A stretch of 64,000 bases of DNA from Pseudomonas pharyngis (lineage in GTDB: Bacteria > Pseudomonadota > Gammaproteobacteria > Pseudomonadales > Pseudomonadaceae): the NCBI RefSeq assembly GCF_021602345.1, contig NZ_BQID01000002.1:186001-250000 (forward strand), in the 5' to 3' direction. Below, piece after piece: positions 26,067 through 33,917 of the stretch. How positions within the stretch are numbered: the first letter of the stretch is position 1; the number at the start of each line of letters is the position of its first letter. The notes below the pieces were generated by a model. The model ran no database searches. It had not been told where the DNA came from and saw only the letters and a program-made list of their open reading frames with translations. A program made the translations under genes and the position numbers.

Positions 26067-26870
26067 ATGTCATCCAGTGGGCCGCTGAATTTCAATCCTC
26101 CTCAAGTTATTGGGGTACTGGATCATTCACTGGATCCAGAGGGGCATATTCCCTATGAGTTGCTTTCCGAAGGCATTGATGTGGTAGTCCCTCTGTGGCC
26201 TTCCTATGCCACGAAGCCAGGGGAAAGAGACAAACTCATTGTCCGTTTTGAAAAAAATGACCAGGCACCTGTAGAAATCATAAAGGAGTATCTTCCAGCG
26301 GATATACAGCCAGAATTCGTCATTCATATCGGTCCTGAGTATTTGTTAAATGATGGCGTCGGCCAGCTATGGTATGAAGTTTATGATACTGCGGACCACC
26401 TGTCCTGTTCAGATCCCCGCAATTTGACAATTGATCACACGCCTATAGCCGATGAACTTGATGAGGCCGATTTTCGTGATGCAACCATATGGGGCTACGT
26501 TAATTGTGATACCGACCCGCCCATTTGGGAAGGCATTCGGGTTGATATTCCACCGTTGAATAATTTTAAAATCGGCGACCGCTGTGAAACGCTCTGGAGA
26601 GGATACCGTTCATTGAACGGAAGCGGTGTCGAGTTTGTACGAGCTCGCTGGAAAGATGTGCGGAAAAGCTTGTCTGCGGAAGATATCGAAAGGGGATACG
26701 GCCTGACTGTTCTGCCTTACGAACCCCATATAAAGCCAATGGATGACCAGTGTTCCGCGACAATTGTCTACCGGATTTTTCGCGGTGACAGGCTAGTAGG
26801 CATTTCAAAACTTGCGGTTCTGAAAATTGATCGAGTGATATCGGGTGACGGTTTTTGCGGCCCGACCTAA
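26067..26870 (+). CDS. Unknown protein with Ig-like-looking modules
   Basis: The 267-residue protein has no signal peptide or membrane segment. Its central part follows the module pattern of the larger neighbour and of the protein at 8.8 kb: a beta strand with VVPLWPSY, an acidic turn, VRFEKNDQAPVE, and a closing WYEVYDTADHLSCSDPRNLT. Cys residues occur at scattered positions near the end (DQCSATI, GFCGPT). No catalytic motif was found. GAGGT precedes the ATG by six bases. The base composition is lower in GC than the core genes, consistent with transfer. It starts a run of two genes with the 27 kb gene and lies behind the palindromic box. Confidence 0.7.
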   Translation: MSSSGPLNFNPPQVIGVLDHSLDPEGHIPYELLSEGIDVVVPLWPSYATKPGERDKLIVRFEKNDQAPVEIIKEYLPADIQPEFVIHIGPEYLLNDGVGQLWYEVYDTADHLSCSDPRNLTIDHTPIADELDEADFRDATIWGYVNCDTDPPIWEGIRVDIPPLNNFKIGDRCETLWRGYRSLNGSGVEFVRARWKDVRKSLSAEDIERGYGLTVLPYEPHIKPMDDQCSATIVYRIFRGDRLVGISKLAVLKIDRVISGDGFCGPT

Positions 26871-27025
26871 CGTCTTTCCAAAGGGAAGGCAGGGGTAACA
26901 AAGAAAGCAAGTGATGTATTACGCTGAATGAATGCTTGATGGATATTGATTTTTATTTTGAGCAAGGGCGCGATGACGAATGTTTGTTTATTGTTGCGCT
27001 ATTACTTTGATGGAGCGAGGAAATC

Positions 27026-29035
27026 ATGAGTGCGATAATTGAGAAAGGCAAAGCGGTACTTCAATCAAAAACCAAAAGGGCAGATGGCATACTAGTTGAT
27101 CCCCCCGCTGCGCCCACTTTTCCCGCGCAGACTATTCCGGATGGTGATAAGCGAATTCCTGTCGCACATCTTGATAAAGATCTGGATTATCTGATCAGGA
27201 AACCTACTTTGGAGGCAGCCCGCGACTTCATTCAACCGCAAATTCGTAAAAAAGGCACTACTGTCTGGATCGATATTCTTGTTGATCAATATTTGGAATT
27301 GGGACCGGTAGCGGACAGAGACTGGACTCAACCCTTTAAAATTGCGCAATCTTTTTTGAGAGAAGACCCCACCCCTGAAGAGCCAACTGAATGGGAGTTT
27401 CGCTACATCTTTTGGGCGGACGGTACAAATGACGTTGCGTCACTCGAGAGCTCCTTTGCCATCGACCGGACGCCTTACAACGTAGTCAAGACCCCGCCAT
27501 CTGACCGCACACCAGGCGCCCCTACCTGGCCTTCCGATCTCGGCCCCACGGCCCCAATCGATGATGCATATCTCGACGGCAAGACCGGCATTATCGTCAA
27601 GCCATTTATCGCGCATAATTACCTGCCCAATGATACCTTTCACTGGTTCTTCAGCCCGGCGCCCGATCCTGAGCGCGACACACCGGTCCATAAAGGATCT
27701 CTGTCTCCCACCAACCGGGACACCGAAATTCCTGCCGCTGTTTTCTTGGCGGCTGAAGAGGGGCCCAATCGGTTGGTCTATGTAAATATCGATGCGCCGG
27801 GTAATAGGGCGCGCGCTTCCAATTTCAGCCAACGCAACGTGGTCCATACACCTAAGCCTGATCCTGGCACGGTTTTTCCGCCAATTGTTACGTTGGCCGA
27901 TGGTGTAGATGGCGATAACCTGATTGACCGTGAAGACATGCTTTCTGATCCGCGGGGAGTCGAGATTGTAGTTAAAGTCCCTACTCCGAATTCTCCAAGA
28001 GACACGATCTTCGTTACTCTGCACAACGAACAGGTTGGAACTGAACAGAGAGTCGAAAATGCGACTGAACTTAAGTTTTATGCACCGCGTGCGTTGGTAG
28101 AGCAGATATATGGAGATACAGACGGTATCGTTCAGCGGACGGTGGCCTTCGAAATGTTTCGTGGTGTCGAGGACCTGGCAACCGACAGTGTCGATATTAA
28201 TGTGGATATATCAATTGTCGGCGCAGATCCACTGCCGGCGCCAAGCTTGGAAACGACGGCGGGCAGTGACAACGAAATCAAGGAGCCCGATTATGGCGAT
28301 AATGGCATACAGGCCAGTTTGGCTATGCCGGCGACTCCACCGACAGAAGAGGGTTGGTTGCTTGATTTTATTTTTGGCTCTGAAACGTTCGCTACCGTGC
28401 CCCTGACTACCGGGCAGGAAGGCACAACCATTTCCAGAAACCTGCCGTGGTCGGTGGTGGAGGCACTAGGCGGTGGATTGACACACGTTCTACGCTGTGA
28501 AATCTATGTGCCCACCGGTAACAATCGAAACAAGTCCGCTCCTCAGGGTATTCCTGTAGAAGCCTTTCCGATTCAAATGGACGCGCCGGAGATACTCAAT
28601 CTTGCAGGCCCGGCCCGAAGAATCGGATGTGCGACTCTAAATTTCCCTACCGCTACAAACCCAGGAGATGGCACACCACGGCGAAATTTGCAGGTGCGTA
28701 TATTGCCGAACGCATTCACTGTGGATGGCGAGGAAATTACATTGAAATATATCGCCTATCCAAGTAATGACCCGACAACGCCTATTCCCGATACAGACGC
28801 TGAAACCAAGTATCCGATATCAGGGACTTTTCCCACCGATGGGGTTGTTATCGGAATCGGCGATTATGAAGAGGATTTCAAACCTGCCCACCAGGCATTG
28901 GGCCATGTCTGGTATGTAATTTCGCGAGGTGGGCCAGGCAACAACCCTACACCTGATTCAGGAGTGGCGATCCGGGAACTGGATTTGGATGACAGTGAAG
29001 GGCGGTTCTGCGAAGAGTTTGTACCGACCCCTTAG
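27026..29035 (+). CDS. Large modular protein with Ig-like repeats
   Basis: The 669-residue protein lacks a signal peptide and membrane helices. Several modules of about 100 residues share a pattern: GIIVKPFIAHNYLPNDTFHW, then VNIDAPGNRARASN; and later GVEIVVKVPTPNSPRDTIFV. This resembles the module grammar of the 8.8 kb protein. The end is acidic (DDSEGRFCEEFVPTP) with one Cys. GAGG stands five bases before the ATG. It follows the 26 kb gene by 155 bases and is probably co-transcribed. A terminator ends the unit. The GC content is lower than in core genes. The function is unknown; a secreted or surface role would need a leaderless route. Confidence 0.78.
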   Translation: MSAIIEKGKAVLQSKTKRADGILVDPPAAPTFPAQTIPDGDKRIPVAHLDKDLDYLIRKPTLEAARDFIQPQIRKKGTTVWIDILVDQYLELGPVADRDWTQPFKIAQSFLREDPTPEEPTEWEFRYIFWADGTNDVASLESSFAIDRTPYNVVKTPPSDRTPGAPTWPSDLGPTAPIDDAYLDGKTGIIVKPFIAHNYLPNDTFHWFFSPAPDPERDTPVHKGSLSPTNRDTEIPAAVFLAAEEGPNRLVYVNIDAPGNRARASNFSQRNVVHTPKPDPGTVFPPIVTLADGVDGDNLIDREDMLSDPRGVEIVVKVPTPNSPRDTIFVTLHNEQVGTEQRVENATELKFYAPRALVEQIYGDTDGIVQRTVAFEMFRGVEDLATDSVDINVDISIVGADPLPAPSLETTAGSDNEIKEPDYGDNGIQASLAMPATPPTEEGWLLDFIFGSETFATVPLTTGQEGTTISRNLPWSVVEALGGGLTHVLRCEIYVPTGNNRNKSAPQGIPVEAFPIQMDAPEILNLAGPARRIGCATLNFPTATNPGDGTPRRNLQVRILPNAFTVDGEEITLKYIAYPSNDPTTPIPDTDAETKYPISGTFPTDGVVIGIGDYEEDFKPAHQALGHVWYVISRGGPGNNPTPDSGVAIRELDLDDSEGRFCEEFVPTP

Positions 29036-29050
29036 CGATCACGACTACGG

Positions 29051-29080
29051 GCGGCGAGGTTAAAAACTCGCCGCTTTTTT
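29051..29080 (+). terminator. Terminator after the Ig-like gene pair
   Basis: GCGGCGAG (29051-29058) pairs with CTCGCCGC (29067-29074) and is followed by six T residues. It ends the 26-29 kb transcription unit. Confidence 0.9.
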
Positions 29081-29229
29081 CGCCCTTCCAAGAGTTTTCG
29101 CGGAATATTCGTCGGTAAATAGAGATTAATCCTACATAAATATTTGAATAGTCCGGATAGTCTGCCAGCCCTCGAATGGTCGGTCGTCTGTGTGGAGGGC
29201 CGCAAGCGTTAATCCAGCAGGTGACAGTT

Positions 29230-31473
29230 ATGTGGCAGAAATCGACAACCTATTCAAACATTCCGTTTTTAAGAATCGTTTTAAGTACGTCGTTATTTTC
29301 CGTGTGTATTTCATCGGTCTCCGCAGCCCCGGTTGTTGGTAGGGACGAAACCGTAAGCGGTGGTACCCCGGAATCCTGGGACCTCAGCCAGGGTGCCAAG
29401 TTAACGGTCAATGGTGCGCAGACGCTTCAGATCACCTCTGATAGTTCTATCCTTAACGTCAACGCTGGCAGTACGACCCAACAAATATCCGCGCGTAATG
29501 GATCCACGGTCAATCTGAGCGGCGCAACCGTTGTCGGTACGGGCGGACTGGCCGCTGTTCTTCTGAGCAACAGTGACGCCACGATCGATAGCAGCACGAT
29601 CACTGGCAATCGCATTGGGCTTCAAGCGATTCGTGACTTCACTACGCAGATTGGCTCTCACGTCACGGTTGCCAACAAAAGCACGATCAGCGGTGTTCTG
29701 GGCGGAGCGCTGGTGAGTGCTTTCAGTACCCTTGATCTGGTCGACTCGACACTGATCGGCACTGGAGCCACCAGCTACGGGCTTCGATTGCGAAGTGGTC
29801 AGGCATCTGCGACAGGTAGCACGATTGTGGGCGGGCAGGAAGGTGTCGTGATCGATCTGGATCCCAACGAAGTCCGGCCCGCGGTCCTGAATCTTGAAAA
29901 CACTACCGTCCAGGGGCAAACCGGATCGGCCATATTGGTTGACTTTGCCAATGCGTCAGACTCGACAGCCACAGTTTCACTTACCCGCGCTCGCTTGCTC
30001 GCGGGTAATGGCACTCTGCTTGACGTAAAGGGCGGAGCGAATACTTCACTATTGGTCAACGACAGCCAACTGGCAGGCAACATTGTCTCGGAGCAGGGCA
30101 GCACGACACATTTGACGCTGCAGAACAATTCCACCTTGACAGGTCATTTGGAAAACGTTGCCAGCGCTACTGTCAATGACACGTCGAGTTGGGTCATGGT
30201 CGGCAATGGCAGCATTGAGCAATTGACGCTTAACAACGGTGGGTCGGTGGTGTTTGGCGGCAACGATGCGTTCTACCAGTTGAACGTGGGCTCGCTGTCC
30301 GGTGAGGGTCGGTTTTTTATGGGCACTGATTTCGCCACCGGGCAGACCGATTTGTTGAACGTCACTGGCAATGCCAGTGGGACGCACGAATTGTTGATTG
30401 AGAGCAGTGGCGTTGATCCGGCGGCTGGACAACCTATCCGCGTCGTCCAGACCGCTGGAGGCGATGCACAGTTCTTCATCAACCGCGATGTCGATCTGGG
30501 TACTTATTCTTACGGCCTGGCAAAAAGTGGCAACGACTGGATCCTGGACCCAAGCACTCGGACGGTCAGTCCGGGCGCGAGGTCTGTTCTCGCCTTGTTC
30601 AATACCCCCTCGACAATCTTGCTTGGAGAACTCGCACCCTTGCGCACGCGTATGGGGGAATTGCGTTTCAATGGCGGGCGAGCCGGTGCCTGGGGCCGCA
30701 CTTACGGCAGAAAATACAATGTCGCCGATGGTTCTGGCGTGGGTTACAAGCAAACTCAGCAGGGTTTCACCCTGGGGGCAGATGCTGCAATTGGCGACTC
30801 CCAGTGGTTGGTGGGCGCAATGGCTGGTTACAGCAAATCCGACCTCGATCTTGATGCCGGAACTTCAGGAAAGATCGACAGTTACTATCTGGGCACCTAC
30901 TTGACCTGGCTCGACGCGGTCTCCGGCATTTATTTCGATGGTGTCTTGAAAGCCAACCGATTTCGTAACGAAGCGAAAGTAAGCCTTAGCGACGGCAAGC
31001 GTGCAAAAGGTGACTATGACAACACAGGTATTGGAGGATCAATCGAGGTCGGTCGCCATATACCGCTTGGCGATGGTGTGTATGTCGAACCTTTCACCCA
31101 ATGGTCTGCGTCCGTGGTTCAGGGCAAAAACTTTTCCCTCGATAACGATTTGCAAGCTGAAGGCGATCGCATGCATTCCTTTATCGGCGAGGCAGGTGCA
31201 ACGGTCGGTCGTAATATTGAACTGGAGAGGGATCGAGTCCTGCAGCCGTATCTGCGCGCCAGTTGGGCGCACGAATTCGCCAAAAACAATAAGGTCGAGG
31301 TCAACAATAATGTCTTCAACAATGACCTGTCGGGGTCACGGCTGAAGTTGGCTACGGGCTTTGCCATGACGCTGACGAAAAGCTTTCATGTACACGCCGA
31401 CTTTGATTACAGCAATGGCCGCAATATCGAACAGCCATTGGGCGTCACTATCGGTGGACGTTATGAATGGTAA
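29230..31473 (+). CDS. Pertactin-type autotransporter (type Va secretion)
   Basis: The 747-residue protein has a signal peptide at residues about 1-34 (FLRIVLSTSLFSVCISSVSA), a passenger of repeated short strands typical of a right-handed beta-helix (residues about 40-460), and a C-terminal beta-barrel (about 490-747). The end, GGRYEW, carries the terminal aromatic residue needed for outer-membrane assembly. The start at 29230 (MWQKS) has AGGTGA upstream. The passenger contains many Thr, Ser and Asn and no visible protease triad, so an adhesin role is more likely than an enzyme. It lies between the Ig-like genes and an IS remnant and may be part of the same acquired island. Confidence 0.88.
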   Translation: MWQKSTTYSNIPFLRIVLSTSLFSVCISSVSAAPVVGRDETVSGGTPESWDLSQGAKLTVNGAQTLQITSDSSILNVNAGSTTQQISARNGSTVNLSGATVVGTGGLAAVLLSNSDATIDSSTITGNRIGLQAIRDFTTQIGSHVTVANKSTISGVLGGALVSAFSTLDLVDSTLIGTGATSYGLRLRSGQASATGSTIVGGQEGVVIDLDPNEVRPAVLNLENTTVQGQTGSAILVDFANASDSTATVSLTRARLLAGNGTLLDVKGGANTSLLVNDSQLAGNIVSEQGSTTHLTLQNNSTLTGHLENVASATVNDTSSWVMVGNGSIEQLTLNNGGSVVFGGNDAFYQLNVGSLSGEGRFFMGTDFATGQTDLLNVTGNASGTHELLIESSGVDPAAGQPIRVVQTAGGDAQFFINRDVDLGTYSYGLAKSGNDWILDPSTRTVSPGARSVLALFNTPSTILLGELAPLRTRMGELRFNGGRAGAWGRTYGRKYNVADGSGVGYKQTQQGFTLGADAAIGDSQWLVGAMAGYSKSDLDLDAGTSGKIDSYYLGTYLTWLDAVSGIYFDGVLKANRFRNEAKVSLSDGKRAKGDYDNTGIGGSIEVGRHIPLGDGVYVEPFTQWSASVVQGKNFSLDNDLQAEGDRMHSFIGEAGATVGRNIELERDRVLQPYLRASWAHEFAKNNKVEVNNNVFNNDLSGSRLKLATGFAMTLTKSFHVHADFDYSNGRNIEQPLGVTIGGRYEW

Positions 31474-31501
31474 GCGCTGACATTCTTTGCAAAAAAAAGG
31501 A

Positions 31502-31512
31502 AACCGCGTGGT
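31502..31512. repeat. Left target-site duplication of the IS4 remnant
   Basis: AACCGCGTGGT is repeated exactly at 32502-32512, directly outside the inverted repeats. Eleven bases fits the IS4 family. Confidence 0.85.
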
Positions 31513-31564
31513 TAATGCCGATCAGTTAAGCCTCGATGCTTGACCTTTGGCCGCAAGAAATCAA

Positions 31565-31597
31565 AATCCGATGCCTGAATAGGCATCGGATTTTTTT
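31565..31597 (+). terminator. Insulating terminator at the left end of the IS
   Basis: AATCCGATGCCT (31565-31576) pairs with AGGCATCGGATT (31581-31592) and is followed by T residues up to the ATG at 31598. It would block readthrough from outside into the transposase gene, a known protective device in insertion sequences. Confidence 0.85.
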
Positions 31598-32492
31598 ATG
31601 CGTCTGGCTCGGGCATTGGAACTAACCCACAACTTCGTCTCGACTCCCGATTCCCTCGAGGGATTGGACTCGTTGCTTGATCCTTCTCTGGTCGAGCAGG
31701 CCTTGAAACAGTCTGGTGTCGCCGAAATGAAGCTGGCAGAGCAACTGATCGAGACCACGCCGGATCACATCGTTGACGTTGTTCGATCGCGGTTTTTATT
31801 CCCTGGGGTTGCTGCACCAATGGCAGCAGGCCGGCACCGAGCGGCATTGGCTGATGCCGTTACGCAAAGGGGCGCAGTACGAAGTCATTCAGCGATTGGG
31901 CCGTCAGGATGCGGTGGTCTCGTTAAGCACTTCGCCGCAGGCCCGCAAGCAATGGCCGGAATTGCCGGAGCGCCTGACCGCAAGGCTCCTGAGCAAAACC
32001 GTCAAGGGCAAGGTCTGTCAGATTTTGACGTCGATGGCCGATCCGCTGCGTTTTCCTTCCGATGAAATCGTCGACCTGTACAGCCATCGCTGGGAGATCG
32101 AATTAGGGGGGCGGGAGATGAAACAGACACTGCTCAACAGCAGCTACATGCTGTGTAGCAAGACGCCCGAGATGATCGAACAAGAGTTGTGGGGCGTATT
32201 ACTGGGCTACTACCTGTTGCGTTATCAGATGGTGGAAATGAGCCGCCATTGTCCAGGCATCCATCCGTGCGAACTGAGCTTCACCGCGTGTACCTGGGCG
32301 ATCCCGGGGTTTATCAACGGCGTTTCTGCGGATCGCTCAGGGAACATCCCCAAATATCTCGCCGAACTGCATGCCTCGGCCTCGCACTGTGTGTTGCCCC
32401 AATGCCGGGAAGAGCGCATTTATCCTCGGGCTATCCGGCTAAAATCGCCGAAGTACCCGATCAAAAACAAAAATGCCAGTCAGCTTAACTGA
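31598..32492 (+). pseudogene. IS4-family transposase, deleted and frameshifted
   Basis: The first about 40 codons (LDPSLVEQALKQSGVA) match the N-terminus of IS4 transposases. They jump to EMKLAEQLIETTPDHI, which normally lies more than 150 residues later, so the region with the first catalytic Asp is lost. An extra base then shifts to the frame that encodes LTLFDRGFYSLGLLHQW and continues to the end (KNKNASQLN). The third catalytic region is intact and follows Y-x2-R-x3-E-x6-K (YSHRWEIELGGREMK). The enzyme cannot be active. Confidence 0.88.
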
Positions 32493-32501
32493 CTGGCATT
32501 A

Positions 32502-32512
32502 AACCGCGTGGT
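32502..32512. repeat. Right target-site duplication of the IS4 remnant
   Basis: AACCGCGTGGT matches 31502-31512 exactly. Confidence 0.85.
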
Positions 32513-32537
32513 TTCATTTTTTATTTTATGCCAGTTA

Positions 32538-33032
32538 TTACGCGACACGTTTTTGTTTGGTGGCACCGTACATAACAATGTGGTTGACCGCTTCGAATTT
32601 TACGTTGATTTTCAGTTGGACCGGTGTTTCATCCTCTCTGTATTCAACAATCGCGTCTTTCAGTTCGCCGCTTAGGACGCCGCTGATCGAATCGAATTTC
32701 AACTCTGCTTTCCCACTCATTTGTGAATAGATGTAAGCTTCTGTTTGACTTCTATTGTAAACATACGTCAACCTGACTACGGTCTGTTCGGGAGTCAGGT
32801 CGTACGTGCCATCGGCCGCTCCTTCGGAGAAAGAAAGAATGATTTCCTTCGTGGCGCGTTGTTGTAAATCGCGATGGCGGGCATACATTTGAAGTGCTTT
32901 ACCATGTGGCGGATCGTATTCCTCTAAGGTGAGTTCAACCAGCGATGCCTTGAACTGTTCAGAGTCATTCAGCTTTCCTTCACACATTCCTGCTCGGGGA
33001 GCCTGCCGGGTGTTGAGCGTTTTTGCGTTCAT
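32538..33032 (-). CDS. Unknown small protein behind the third palindromic box
   Basis: The 164-residue protein starts at MNAKTLNTRQ, where GGAG stands about 9 bases upstream; a longer frame from 33119 would run into the palindrome. Residues 1-60 are polar. The rest alternates strand-like segments (EIILSFSEGAADGTYDLTPE, then VVRLTYVYNRSQTEAYIYSQ) that suggest a beta-sandwich, and the end is basic (KQKRVA). There is no signal peptide, membrane segment or catalytic motif, and I do not recognise the family. It is lower in GC than its right-hand neighbours. The IS remnant lies immediately downstream, so its original 3' context may be altered. Confidence 0.65.
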   Translation of the reverse strand: MNAKTLNTRQAPRAGMCEGKLNDSEQFKASLVELTLEEYDPPHGKALQMYARHRDLQQRATKEIILSFSEGAADGTYDLTPEQTVVRLTYVYNRSQTEAYIYSQMSGKAELKFDSISGVLSGELKDAIVEYREDETPVQLKINVKFEAVNHIVMYGATKQKRVA

Positions 33033-33112
33033 CGAAATAATCTCCATAGTCATCACAAAGTATCCCGCTTCATAAAGACTACCCTCGGGATGAGGTATCA
33101 GACTGCTAAAGT

Positions 33113-33154
33113 GGCGCACTGTAAACTGTCAGAGTTGACAGTTTACAGTGCGCC
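33113..33154. promoter_or_regulatory. Perfect inverted repeat (19-base arms) holding a third palindromic box
   Basis: GGCGCACTGTAAACTGTCA (33113-33131) and its exact complement (33136-33154) are separated by GAGT. The centre is CTGTCAGAGTTGACAG, which fits CT-N12-AG and differs from the other two boxes only at the middle. The box centre is about 101 bases before the start of the small gene at 33032 on the minus strand. No T run follows on either strand, so terminator function is less likely. Confidence 0.6.
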
Positions 33155-33183
33155 GTTTGTGTGATTTTTATCTGATGCACTGA

Positions 33184-33825
33184 TTAGCCGAACAGCCCGG
33201 CCGCAATGTTGATCGAGAGCCCAAGAATCGCCGTATTGAACACAAATCCGATCAACGACTGCGCCAGCACGATCTTGCGTATCTCCCGCGTGGCCACGCC
33301 AACATCCGCCGTCTGCACGGCGACGCCGATGGTGAACGAGAAGTACAGAAAGTCCCAATAGTTGGGCGTCGTCAGGCCTTCGGCAAAGCGCAGCGCCGGT
33401 TCGTTGCCGTCCCAGGTATAAAACAGCCGGGCGTAGTGGACGCAGAAAATCACTCCGATCAGCAGCCATGAACCGATGACCGTCAGTGCGGTGAAACCAT
33501 AGTGCAGGAGTTTGCGGGTGGTTTCGAGGTCCTTGCTGCCGGCCAGTTCGAAGGTGATGGTGGCGAGGCTGGCCAGCGCCGCGATGCACACAACGAACAG
33601 TACCAGCCCGGCATTTTCATCCTCGACTTCGGCGATGCGTCTGACGTCCGGTGCTTTCGCGCGAGCTGTCAGCCAGAACATCAGGAGCAGATAGGTCCAG
33701 ACGCCGGCGTTCCAGCCGATAAGGATTTTGCTGATGACCGAGTCGGCAGGGACCAGCAGGCCGACGGCAAGACCGAATAACACGGCGGCGGAGAGGCGAG
33801 GGTGGGTGCGGGCGAGGAAGCGCAT
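33184..33825 (-). CDS. DUF1345 membrane protein
   Basis: The 213-residue protein begins [20 protein letters not shown] and has about five hydrophobic helices. The late segment [20 protein letters not shown] followed by TADV is the hallmark of DUF1345 and resembles an ion-channel pore region. The function is not established. The ATG at 33823-33825 is chosen over an upstream frame from 33912, whose N-terminus is not conserved in type. It stands between the island and the RND pump genes. Confidence 0.85.
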   Translation of the reverse strand: MRFLARTHPRLSAAVLFGLAVGLLVPADSVISKILIGWNAGVWTYLLLMFWLTARAKAPDVRRIAEVEDENAGLVLFVVCIAALASLATITFELAGSKDLETTRKLLHYGFTALTVIGSWLLIGVIFCVHYARLFYTWDGNEPALRFAEGLTTPNYWDFLYFSFTIGVAVQTADVGVATREIRKIVLAQSLIGFVFNTAILGLSINIAAGLFG

Positions 33826-33917
33826 GGGAACTCGATGGGCCAGGGTGTGCTGACACCTTAGCCCAGCGTTGACAGGTGTGGCCACAATGCCGGATGTTTG
33901 CCAATCCCGCATTGAGA

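Larger units (their letters stand above)
31513..32501 (+). mobile_element. IS4-family insertion sequence remnant
   Basis: The element is bounded by inverted repeats starting TAATGCC and containing TCAGTTAAGC, with only two differences (left 31513 onward, right ending 32501). Exact 11-base duplications flank it. At 989 bases it is about 450 shorter than a usual IS4 element because of an internal deletion. A hairpin terminator (31565-31597) lies between the left repeat and the transposase start. Confidence 0.88.

Noticed and set aside
29176-29229. Earlier start (MVGRLCGG) for the autotransporter
   Set aside because: It adds residues before a normal signal peptide; AGGTGA supports the ATG at 29230.
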